Assembly (NCBI RefSeq): GCF_030813505.1
Contig: NZ_JAUSUE010000013.1
Source of the DNA: Pectinatus haikarae
Lineage (GTDB): Bacteria > Bacillota > Negativicutes > Selenomonadales > Selenomonadaceae
Length of the DNA: 64,000 bases
Strand: one strand, 5' to 3'
The notes beneath the pieces were generated by a model that worked only from the letters and a program-made list of their open reading frames with translations, did no database searches and was not told where the DNA came from. Position numbers and translations under genes: made by a program. Position 1 is the first letter of the stretch; each line of letters opens with the position of its first letter. Shown here piece by piece: positions 17,414 to 25,422 of this stretch.

Positions 17414-18832
17414 ATGGGACTTATTATAATTGTTATTGCACTAATTGGCTTAATGTATTTTGCATACCGAGGATATTCGATCATTTTAATCGCACCCATA
17501 TTTGCTGTAATAGCAGCTATTGGTAGTGGTTACGCCGTAATGCCGATATATAGTGAGCTTTATATGACCAAAGCAGCCGAATATATTAAGAACTATTATC
17601 CTATTTTTTTATGGGGAGCCGTATTTGCAAAAATTATGGAGGTTGGCGGACTGGCTGCTTCTGTTGCAAGCAAGATTGTAGAAACACTGGGTAAGGATAG
17701 AGCCATTTTAGCTGTGCTTTTAGGCTGTGGAGCATTAAGTTACGGGGGACTTAGCGTATTTGTTGTCGCATTTGTCATGTATCCCTTTGCCGCCATTTTA
17801 TTTCGAAAAGCACAAATTCCTAAACGATTATTACCGGCAACACTATGGATGGGTATATTGACTTACGCAATGATTGCCATTCCAGGAACTCCGCAGATTC
17901 AAAACATCATACCAACGGCTTTTTTCGGAACAACGACCTGGGCAGGAATTCATACGGGACTTCTGGCTGCAATATTGTATTTTGCCATAGCATGGCTGTG
18001 GATTACATATCGTTATAAGAAACTTGCGTCTGCCGGCGAAGGATATGGCTCATATACTTTAAATGAACCAGAAGATATAAGGCATGATGATTTGCCGCGA
18101 TGGTATCTGGCAGTGCTGCCTCTCATTTTGGTAGTGATCATTAATTTGCTCATCAGCAATCCTTTTTCCTGGCAATGGGCTTATTATTGGAACAGCCAAA
18201 GCCTGGCACCTTTTTCGGCATTAAACCTGCCTCTTTTGGCTCCCAGTGTAAATCGTGTGCAGGCAATATGGTCCATTAATGTTGCTCTCATCGTCAGCAG
18301 TATTGTTGCAGCGTACATAGGACGCAAGCGATTAAAGACAAAAGGGGGGTTAATTTTTTCTGTCAATGATGGCGCTATAGCATCTGCTTCAGCAGTTTTA
18401 AACGTAGCATCAGGGTATGCCTTTGGTTCTGTTGTCGCATTGCTGCCGGGTTTCCAAGCTGCTAAAGACGCATTGCTGCATATTAATAGCAGCGGCAGTC
18501 CGTTACTTTCTGCTATTATTACCACAAATATTATGACCGCTATTACTGGATCGGCATCCGGCGGCCTGACCATAGCCTTGGGTATGCTGGGAGACGAATG
18601 GCTGACCTGGGCGCACAGCATTCAAATGTCACCGGAGATTTTACACCGAATTATCTGCATTGCTTCAGAAGGGCTGGATACTATGCCTCATGCCGGCGCT
18701 CTGGTTACATTGATTGCTGTATGCGGACTTACCCATAAAGATTCCTATTATGATGTATTTGTACTTACATTGCTTAAAACAACAATTGCCTTTATTGTAT
18801 GGGGTTTTTACAATTTAACGGGTTTGAATTGA
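17414..18832 (+). CDS. GntP-family organic-acid permease
   Basis: A 472-residue multi-pass membrane protein of the GntP (gluconate/lactate-type H+ symporter) family, with 12 or more hydrophobic segments, a conserved GALSYGGLSVFVVAF region and a Gly/Ser-rich segment near the C terminus (TGSASGGLTIALG). Start ATG 17414 has AGAAGGTAAC upstream. It lies between the putative iol repressor gene and the iol operon and has a near-identical promoter, so co-induction with inositol genes is likely. GntP proteins move sugar acids, not inositol. A role in uptake or release of a carboxylate (gluconate-like, or a product such as 3-hydroxypropionate) is speculative. Confidence 0.85.
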   Translation: MGLIIIVIALIGLMYFAYRGYSIILIAPIFAVIAAIGSGYAVMPIYSELYMTKAAEYIKNYYPIFLWGAVFAKIMEVGGLAASVASKIVETLGKDRAILAVLLGCGALSYGGLSVFVVAFVMYPFAAILFRKAQIPKRLLPATLWMGILTYAMIAIPGTPQIQNIIPTAFFGTTTWAGIHTGLLAAILYFAIAWLWITYRYKKLASAGEGYGSYTLNEPEDIRHDDLPRWYLAVLPLILVVIINLLISNPFSWQWAYYWNSQSLAPFSALNLPLLAPSVNRVQAIWSINVALIVSSIVAAYIGRKRLKTKGGLIFSVNDGAIASASAVLNVASGYAFGSVVALLPGFQAAKDALLHINSSGSPLLSAIITTNIMTAITGSASGGLTIALGMLGDEWLTWAHSIQMSPEILHRIICIASEGLDTMPHAGALVTLIAVCGLTHKDSYYDVFVLTLLKTTIAFIVWGFYNLTGLN

Positions 18833-19013
18833 ATAAGAAACAAATTATCCAGCGTTCATAAATTATATATGCAAATCCTATACATATAAGAAAAACCTTG
18901 CTCAGAAACCAGCGGATAAATTTTCTCCTGTGCTGCTTATTTTAAGGAATGAATATGAACAAGTATTTTCTGAAATATTGAGCCATAACACAAAATAATT
19001 TCAACCGTATCTT

Positions 19014-19045
19014 AAAAAACCTTGGTTTACAGACCGAGGTTTTTG
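19014..19045 (+). terminator. Intrinsic terminator after the GntP gene
   Basis: AAAAACCTTGGT pairs with ACCGAGGTTTTT (one G-T pair). It is a near copy of the hairpin at 17172-17204. Confidence 0.75.
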
Positions 19046-19085
19046 CTGTTTAAGAACACTTATGATGAAAACATGATAAAAGCTA

Positions 19086-19132
19086 TTGACATTTTTGTCA
19101 TTTTGTATTATTTTATAACCATAATATAATCA
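19086..19132 (+). promoter_or_regulatory. Promoter and operator-like site of the core iol operon
   Basis: TTGACA (19086-19091), 17 bases, TATTTT (with TATAAC at spacing 22), then AACCATAATATAATCA (19117-19132). The arrangement and much of the sequence match the GntP promoter. The first gene begins 46 bases downstream. The rest of 18833-19085 holds only the terminator above. Confidence 0.6.
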
Positions 19133-19178
19133 ATTTAAAAACATATTAATTCAAAACTTACTCAGAAGGGGAAAGAAA

Positions 19179-20330
19179 ATGTCAAAAATATTTTTTGTTC
19201 CAAACAAAATATTATCAGGTGAAGGTGCTGTGAAAGATATCGGTCAATATTTGAGCGGTAAAGTAAAAAAAGCTCTTCTTGTCACTGATAAATTCATGGT
19301 ACAGTTTGGCAATGCGAAGAAAGTCACCGATGCGCTCGACGCATGTTCTATAGACTATATACTTTACGACGGAGTAAACGGTGAACCAACCGAAAGTATG
19401 GTGGAAAAGGGTGTTTCCTTGTATAAGGAAAATAATTGTGATTTTCTTATTGGTCTGGGCGGCGGCAGTCCCATGGATACAGCCAAGGCGATAGGTTTTA
19501 TGTCTGTGAGCAAAGGACAATTAAGTGATTATATGCATAAGTCTATCGATACGCCTGTACCTTATCTTGTTGCCATACCGACCACAGCCGGTACAGGTTC
19601 GGAAGCTACACAATTCACTATTATAACCGACACTAAAAACAATGTGAAAATGCTTCTGGCCGGACCATCCATTCTGCCTCAGTTAGCCATAATAGATCCT
19701 GATTTCACACTGACAGCGCCTGCTAAAGTCACGGTAGCAACAGGTATTGATGCCCTTTGCCACGCCGTAGAAGCATACACTTCAAGGAAAGCGCAGCCTT
19801 TGTCCGATATATTTGCATTATCCGCAATAAAGCGGATACATAAAAATCTGCCGCTTTGCTTTGCCGACGGAAAGAATGTTGAAGCAAGAATGCAGATGTC
19901 ACTCGCTGCCACAGAAGCAGGAATATCATTTAATAATTCATCGGTAACTATTGTTCATGGTATGAGTCGGCCGATCGGTGCCCTTTTTCATATAGCACAT
20001 GGAGTTTCCAATGCAGTTCTGCTCGTTGCCTGTATGGAATTTGCCGTTAAAGAAAATACAGCGCGCTTTGCGCAGATAGCCCGGCTGATGGAAGTGGCAG
20101 GCGAAAGTACACCCGATCATGAAGCGGCAGAATCACTAGTTAAAGAATTATCACGTTTTTGCAAAGCTTTGGAAGTACCGACCTTGGCTGAGCTCAATGT
20201 GAATAAAGAAGATTTCATGGAACAGCTGGAAAAAATGGCAGCAGATGCACTTGACAGCGGCAGCCCTGCCAATACTATGCGCCAGCCTGCCAAGGAAGAT
20301 ATCATTGCAATATACAAAAAACTATTTTGA
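19179..20330 (+). CDS. Iron-containing alcohol dehydrogenase heading the iol operon
   Basis: A 383-residue group III (Fe-ADH) enzyme. The NAD-binding GLGGGSPMDTAKAIG, the PTTAGTGSEAT motif and metal ligands in GIDALCHAVEAY (Asp, His), VHGMSRPIG (His) and HIAHGVSNA (His) are all present, so the enzyme should be active. Start ATG 19179 follows AGAAGGGGAAAG. It is the first gene of the iolJ-iolC-iolB-iolD operon, 35 bases ahead of iolJ. Fe-ADHs reduce short aldehydes. Reduction of malonate semialdehyde to 3-hydroxypropionate, as an electron sink competing with IolA, is an attractive inference. An inosose or polyol substrate is also possible. Confidence 0.88.
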   Translation: MSKIFFVPNKILSGEGAVKDIGQYLSGKVKKALLVTDKFMVQFGNAKKVTDALDACSIDYILYDGVNGEPTESMVEKGVSLYKENNCDFLIGLGGGSPMDTAKAIGFMSVSKGQLSDYMHKSIDTPVPYLVAIPTTAGTGSEATQFTIITDTKNNVKMLLAGPSILPQLAIIDPDFTLTAPAKVTVATGIDALCHAVEAYTSRKAQPLSDIFALSAIKRIHKNLPLCFADGKNVEARMQMSLAATEAGISFNNSSVTIVHGMSRPIGALFHIAHGVSNAVLLVACMEFAVKENTARFAQIARLMEVAGESTPDHEAAESLVKELSRFCKALEVPTLAELNVNKEDFMEQLEKMAADALDSGSPANTMRQPAKEDIIAIYKKLF

Positions 20331-20365
20331 GCTTGAAAATACAGTAATAAAGGGGGAAAATGTAA

Positions 20366-21211
20366 ATGTCGCTTGTAAAGATGAGTGAGCTTTTGCATTC
20401 GATAAAAGATAATTCCTATGCGATCGGCTCTTTCAATGTTTCCAATATGGAGATGGCAATGGGAGCGATAAGAGCTGCAGAAAAAATGAATGCTCCTATC
20501 ATGATACAGATAGCTGAGGGCAGACTGAGGTATTCACCGCTTGAGCTGCTGGGTCCGGTAATGGTCGCTGCTGCAAAATATGCGTCTGTTCCCATTGCAG
20601 TTCATCTTGACCATGGCGGAACGATGGAAACTATTAAGCTGGCTCTTGACATCGGCTTCACGTCCGTGATGTTCGACGGTTCGAAATATCCGCTGGAGGA
20701 AAATATAAAGCTGACAAAAGAGGTAAAGGCTCTTGCCGATGGATACGGGGCAGATGTTGAAGGTGAAATAGGCAAGGTCGGCGGCGCAGAGGGAGATTAT
20801 AAGGAGGTGGATATTGCAATCACCAGTGTTGAAGAGGCTGAACGATTTGCAAAAGAGACCGGGATCAACGCGATGGCAGTTGCTATAGGAACAGCGCACG
20901 GCAATTATAAAAGTGAACCCAAGCTCAGAATAGACCGCCTGCAGGAAATCGCAGCCGTGGTAAGCTGTCCCCTGGTGCTGCACGGAGGGACAGGACTGAC
21001 AGCAGATGACTTTCACAACTGCATCCGAAACGGCATAAAAAAAATAAATATAGCAACAGCCTCCTATGACAGTGTGGCCAGGTATATAAAAGAAATGATA
21101 AGTGCCAAACCTGATGCCAATTACTTTGACATCAGCGATGCGGCAGTGAAAGCTGTAACGGAAAATATTGTTAAACATATGGAAATATTCGGATTAAAAA
21201 ATAGACTTTAA
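20366..21211 (+). CDS. iolJ: 6-phospho-5-dehydro-2-deoxy-D-gluconate aldolase (class II)
   Basis: A class II zinc aldolase of 281 residues that should split the phosphorylated pathway intermediate into DHAP and malonate semialdehyde. Zinc and substrate motifs are AVHLDHGG, EGEIGKVGG, IGTAHGNYK and LVLHGGTG, and the phosphate-binding segment is KINIAT. General fructose-bisphosphate aldolases share these motifs; the IolJ assignment comes from placement directly before iolC, iolB and iolD. Start ATG 20366 follows AAAGGGGG. The 16-base gap to iolC indicates one transcript. Confidence 0.87.
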   Translation: MSLVKMSELLHSIKDNSYAIGSFNVSNMEMAMGAIRAAEKMNAPIMIQIAEGRLRYSPLELLGPVMVAAAKYASVPIAVHLDHGGTMETIKLALDIGFTSVMFDGSKYPLEENIKLTKEVKALADGYGADVEGEIGKVGGAEGDYKEVDIAITSVEEAERFAKETGINAMAVAIGTAHGNYKSEPKLRIDRLQEIAAVVSCPLVLHGGTGLTADDFHNCIRNGIKKINIATASYDSVARYIKEMISAKPDANYFDISDAAVKAVTENIVKHMEIFGLKNRL

Positions 21212-21227
21212 CAAAGGGAGATAAAAA

Positions 21228-22262
21228 ATGGCTCTGTTAGAATTTGATAAATCAAAACCAATGGATATAATCCCAATGGGACGGGCAGCTATAGATTTCA
21301 ATCCCAATGAATTGAACAGAACACTCGACCAGGTTCGCACCTTTACCATGTATTTAGGCGGAAGTCCTGCCAATATAGCAGTCGGCATGGCAGCACTCGG
21401 CAAGAAGTCAGGCTTTATCGGTGCCGTTTCTGATGATCAATTCGGCACCTTTATTGAAAATTTTTTTAAAAACAGAAATATTGATACAAGTCAGATCATA
21501 AGGGCCAAAAACGGCGAAAAACTTGGGCTGACATTCACTGAAATATCCAGCCCCACCGACAGTCAGATTTTGATGTATCGCAATATGGCGGCAGATTTTG
21601 CTGTTTCACCTGAAGATATATCAGAGGAATATATAAAGAACAGCAAAATTTTATTGGTTTCGGGAACAGCACTTGCAGCCAGTCCTTCCCGCGAAGCATG
21701 CTTTATGGCTATTCGATATGCCAAAAAACATAATACAAAGGTGATTTTCGACATAGATTACCGGCCGTATAATTGGAAAAGCCTGTCAGAAGTGAGCATA
21801 TATTATTCACTGGCAGCTCAGATGAGTGATGTCATTATGGGGTCAAGAGAAGAATTTGATCTTACTGAAAATTTACAATATGGAAACAACAGCGTATCAG
21901 ACTATGAAATAGCCGATAAATATATAGCATTGGGCAATAAAATAGTCATAATAAAGCACGGAAAAAAAGGATCTGTAGCTTACGGAGCAGACGGAAAAGC
22001 TTATAAGGTAAATTCCTATAAGGTGAAACTTCTGAAATCCTTTGGCGGCGGAGATGCTTATGGTTCAGCGTTTATTTATGGACTGCTGGAGCATTGGGAA
22101 CTGCCGGAATGCCTGCGCCACGCTACGGCACATGCGGCAATGGTCGTGGCCAGCCACAGTTGTTCCGAAGCTATGCAGGATATAGTATCCATTGACAAAT
22201 TTATCAATGAACGTAAAGATGAACAAGTGATAACGCCTGTAGATTGGAAGGTTGTATTATGA
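21228..22262 (+). CDS. iolC: 5-dehydro-2-deoxygluconokinase
   Basis: A PfkB-family kinase of 344 residues that phosphorylates 5-dehydro-2-deoxy-D-gluconate. Family marks are the N-terminal IPMGRAAIDFNPNE typical of IolC, the glycine pair YLGGSPANIAVGMAALG, and the C-terminal catalytic segment SFGGGDAYGSAF (Asp as base; GGGD where GAGD is usual). Start ATG 21228 follows AAAGGGAGAT. Its stop overlaps the start of iolB (ATGA), implying translational coupling. Confidence 0.93.
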   Translation: MALLEFDKSKPMDIIPMGRAAIDFNPNELNRTLDQVRTFTMYLGGSPANIAVGMAALGKKSGFIGAVSDDQFGTFIENFFKNRNIDTSQIIRAKNGEKLGLTFTEISSPTDSQILMYRNMAADFAVSPEDISEEYIKNSKILLVSGTALAASPSREACFMAIRYAKKHNTKVIFDIDYRPYNWKSLSEVSIYYSLAAQMSDVIMGSREEFDLTENLQYGNNSVSDYEIADKYIALGNKIVIIKHGKKGSVAYGADGKAYKVNSYKVKLLKSFGGGDAYGSAFIYGLLEHWELPECLRHATAHAAMVVASHSCSEAMQDIVSIDKFINERKDEQVITPVDWKVVL

Positions 22263-23056
22263 GTGAAGAAAAATTCGGCCGTTTGGGAAGAACTCTGCAG
22301 CATGGCTACAACAGCATGGTCACATGCGACAGCAATATGATGATGGATATAGGCTATCAGGTCATGAATAAAAATGACGCAATTTTCTTTGAGGAAAAGG
22401 GAAAAGAAACAGCCTATGTGATTCTTACCGGTGAAGTAGAAATTTCCTGGGAAGCGCATACGGAAAAGATGAAAAGGACTTCACTGTTTGATGAAAATCC
22501 TTACTGTCTGCATGTCCCGTCCGGAGTAAAGGTATCCATAAAAGCTTTGAATGATGCCGAAATGTTAATTCAAAAAACAGAAAATGACAGAAATTTTACC
22601 GCCAAATTTTACTATCCCAAAGATGTACAGTGTGATATCTTTGGCAAGGGACAGTGGGGCGGCTGCGCGGAAAGGACTGTCCGTACCATATTCGACTATG
22701 AAAATGCACCGTATTCCAATATGGTAAACGGAGAGATAATTAATAAGCCTGGACGCTGGACCAGCTATATACCTCATTTTCATCCGCAGCCGGAGGTATA
22801 TACCTATAAATTTGACAAACCGCAAGGCTTCGGCGGCTGTTTTATCGGCGATGACGCTTTTAAAATTGCCCATAACAGCTGGTGCGCCGTCCCCGGCGGA
22901 CAGACGCATCCGCAGACTGCAGCACCAGGCTACGTTATGTGGTACAGCTGGATGATAAGGCATCTGCCGGGCAACCCATGGGTAAAAACCCGTACTGACG
23001 ACAGTGAGCACACATGGCTTTTGGCTGAAGATGTCAAAATCTGGCCGGATAAATAA
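22259..23056 (+). CDS. iolB: 5-deoxy-glucuronate isomerase
   Basis: A 265-residue bicupin isomerase converting 5-deoxy-D-glucuronate to 5-dehydro-2-deoxy-D-gluconate. The metal-binding cupin motif is clear in SYIPHFHPQPEVYTYKF with a later VPGGQTHPQTAAPGYVMW, both characteristic of IolB. An in-frame TTG at 22244 exists, but ATG 22259 overlaps the iolC stop as ATGA and is preferred. Length matches the family. Confidence 0.93.
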   Translation: MSEEKFGRLGRTLQHGYNSMVTCDSNMMMDIGYQVMNKNDAIFFEEKGKETAYVILTGEVEISWEAHTEKMKRTSLFDENPYCLHVPSGVKVSIKALNDAEMLIQKTENDRNFTAKFYYPKDVQCDIFGKGQWGGCAERTVRTIFDYENAPYSNMVNGEIINKPGRWTSYIPHFHPQPEVYTYKFDKPQGFGGCFIGDDAFKIAHNSWCAVPGGQTHPQTAAPGYVMWYSWMIRHLPGNPWVKTRTDDSEHTWLLAEDVKIWPDK

Positions 23057-23092
23057 TTCGGCGAAATATGAATGAGAGGATGAATCTAATCA

Positions 23093-25039
23093 ATGGCAAA
23101 AACAATTCGTCTGACTATGGCTCAGGCACTGGTAAAATTTTTAAATAATCAGTACATTGAGTTCGACGGAAAAGAAAACAGAATGTTCAAAGGGATTTTC
23201 ACTATTTTCGGACACGGTAATGTAATTGGGCTTGGACAGGCGCTGGAAGAAGATCCGGGAGAATTGACAGTGCATCAGGGACGCAACGAACAGGGTATGG
23301 CGCATGCGGCAATGGGCTATGCAAAACAAAAACTCAGAAAACAGATTTACGCCTGCACCTCTTCTGTCGGCCCAGGAGCCGCAAATATGGTGACGGCGGC
23401 GGCTACCGCCACGGCAAACTGCATACCGGTGCTTTTTCTGCCCGGAGATGTTTACGCTACCCGCCAGCCTGACCCGGTACTGCAGCAAATGGAACAACCG
23501 TCGGATCTTTCGATCAGTACGAACGACGCATTCAGAGCAGTAAGCAAATACTGGGACAGAATAGCACGGCCGGAGCAGCTTATGTCTGCCTGTATCAGCG
23601 CTATGCGTGTTTTGACCGATCCTGCAGATACAGGAGCCGTTACCATTGCTCTGCCGCAGGATGTGGAGGGTGAAGCCTATGATTATCCGGAATATTTCTT
23701 CACCAAACGTGTTCATCGCATTGATCGCCGTCCGCCGACAAAAGCAATGATCGAAGATGCCGTTAAGGCGATAAGATCCCATAAAAACCCCATACTGATC
23801 TGCGGAGGCGGAGTGAAATATTCCGAAGCATGGGAAGAGTTCAGGAACTTTGCCCATAAGTTCAATATTCCCTTCGGTGAAACTCAGGCGGGACGCGGCG
23901 CTATAGTCTGGGATGATGAGATGAATCTGGGCGGCATTGGTGAAACAGGCGGTCTGGCCGCCAATGTGATCGCCAAAAAGGCTGACCTGGTAATCGGTGT
24001 AGGAACACGCTATACGGACTTTACTACATCCTCCAAATGGCTGTTTCAGAATCCCGATGTAAAATTTCTTAATATAAATGTATCTGAATTCCATGCTTAT
24101 AAGCTGGACGGCATACAGGTAGTGGCAGATGCCAAAGCTGCACTGGAGGCAATAAGTGAAACTTTGGAAAAAACCGGAGGTTATAAAAGCACTTATACAA
24201 GTGAAATAGCTGCGGCAAAGGAAGAATATAACACAGAAATAGATCGTGTTTACGGTGTTGAATATACAGGCAAAGGATTTGTTCCTGAAATTGATGACCA
24301 TCTTGACCGCGAAAAGGTATTTGAAGAGGTTCATAATATCACCGGTTCTTATCTCACTCAATCTTACGCTTTAGGTGTATTGAATGATTTCATGAAAAAT
24401 GATTATGTCGTGGTCGGTTCTTCAGGTTCGCTGCCAGGTGATCTGCAGAGGGCATGGCGGGTGAAGGAACAAAACAGTTATCATGTTGAGTATGGTTTCT
24501 CCTGCATGGGATACGAAGTAAATGCGGCGCTCGGCGTAAAGCTGGCAGAGCCGGATAAAGAAGTATACAGCTTCGTCGGGGACGGTTCTTACATGATGCT
24601 TCATTCTGAACTGCCAACCTCCATACAGGAGCATAAAAAGATAAATATCATTTTATTTGACAACATGGCATTTGGCTGTATTAATAATCTTGAAATGGAA
24701 CATGGCATGGACAGTTTTGGCACTGAATTCAGATTTCGTGACGAAAAGACAAATAAGCTCACCGGCGGACTGGTGCCGATAGACTTTGCCATGAACGCAG
24801 CTTCCTACGGCTGTAAAACATATAAAGTCACGACTGCCGATGAATTGAAAGAAGCTCTGGAGGATGCCGCGAAGCAGACTGTTTCAACACTTATAGATAT
24901 AAAAGTACTTCCAAAGACCATGGTCCACAAATACGGCTCTTGGTGGCGTGTGGGTGTGGCACAGACGTCTAAAAATCAGCGCATTCGCAAGGTATATAAA
25001 GAAATTTCCTTGAAAATAGATGAAGCAAGAAAATATTAA
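23093..25039 (+). CDS. iolD: 3D-(3,5/4)-trihydroxycyclohexane-1,2-dione hydrolase
   Basis: Thiamine-diphosphate-dependent ring-opening enzyme, 648 residues, making 5-deoxy-glucuronate from the dione. The catalytic Glu is in HQGRNEQGMAHAAMGYAK (about residue 66), the central domain has ILICGGGVKYSEAW, and the ThDP/Mg2+ motif is GDGSYMMLHSE ending in ILFDN (from about 495). Start ATG 23093 is 36 bases after iolB with GAGAGGA upstream, slightly far. It is the last gene of the core operon and is followed by a strong hairpin. iolE and iolG, usually in the same operon, are elsewhere in the window. Confidence 0.95.
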   Translation: MAKTIRLTMAQALVKFLNNQYIEFDGKENRMFKGIFTIFGHGNVIGLGQALEEDPGELTVHQGRNEQGMAHAAMGYAKQKLRKQIYACTSSVGPGAANMVTAAATATANCIPVLFLPGDVYATRQPDPVLQQMEQPSDLSISTNDAFRAVSKYWDRIARPEQLMSACISAMRVLTDPADTGAVTIALPQDVEGEAYDYPEYFFTKRVHRIDRRPPTKAMIEDAVKAIRSHKNPILICGGGVKYSEAWEEFRNFAHKFNIPFGETQAGRGAIVWDDEMNLGGIGETGGLAANVIAKKADLVIGVGTRYTDFTTSSKWLFQNPDVKFLNINVSEFHAYKLDGIQVVADAKAALEAISETLEKTGGYKSTYTSEIAAAKEEYNTEIDRVYGVEYTGKGFVPEIDDHLDREKVFEEVHNITGSYLTQSYALGVLNDFMKNDYVVVGSSGSLPGDLQRAWRVKEQNSYHVEYGFSCMGYEVNAALGVKLAEPDKEVYSFVGDGSYMMLHSELPTSIQEHKKINIILFDNMAFGCINNLEMEHGMDSFGTEFRFRDEKTNKLTGGLVPIDFAMNAASYGCKTYKVTTADELKEALEDAAKQTVSTLIDIKVLPKTMVHKYGSWWRVGVAQTSKNQRIRKVYKEISLKIDEARKY

Positions 25040-25045
25040 ACATGA

Positions 25046-25077
25046 GTCGGATATGCTTATACTTAAGTATATCCGAC
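25046..25077 (+). terminator. Hairpin after iolD
   Basis: Arms GTCGGATAT (25046-25054) and ATATCCGAC (25069-25077) enclose a second palindrome, TATACTTAAGTATA. There is no T-run, so it may be an mRNA 3'-end stabiliser or a weak terminator. Confidence 0.4.
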
Positions 25078-25323
25078 CATATGACCAGAACAGATTTCAG
25101 TATTAATAATTGTTATTTTCAGATAAGACAAATAATATTTTAAATTTTAAAAAGTCATTACTAATTATAGTGGTTATTGCGTGTGATAAAAATGAATATT
25201 TTACTTCATATAATGCATACTCAAATCTCAAAACTCAATTTATAAATTTAATTGCAAGACATATCTCATTGCTCAGTTAAGTATTATTCCTATAAAAACG
25301 CACATTTATAAATAGAAAGTTTA

Positions 25324-25361
25324 CCCATAACGCATACTCTTTCAAAAATATCCGCTATGGG
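25324..25361 (+). repeat. Imperfect inverted repeat in the iolT leader
   Basis: CCCATAACGCATA and TATCCGCTATGGG pair except at two positions. It lies 61 bases before the iolT start. Otherwise 25078-25422 is AT-rich without a gene and presumably holds the iolT promoter. Confidence 0.4.
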
Positions 25362-25422
25362 ATTAAACTATATCAGCAGCTCATCAAAAAATGAAAATGT
25401 TTTACTAATGGGAGGATAAAAG

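Noticed and set aside
20534..21178. 214-codon minus-strand frame opposite iolJ
   Set aside because: Antisense shadow of a conserved aldolase gene.
23141..24361. 406-codon minus-strand frame inside iolD
   Set aside because: It is a mirror frame of the highly conserved iolD gene; its translation is rich in Cys, His and Phe, as expected of antisense frames, with no recognisable domain or ribosome site.
155..25039. LevR-type protein as the activator of the iol operon
   Set aside because: The iol promoters carry TTGACA-type -35 boxes and no -24/-12 element, so sigma-54 control is not supported; a DeoR-type regulator gene is adjacent instead.
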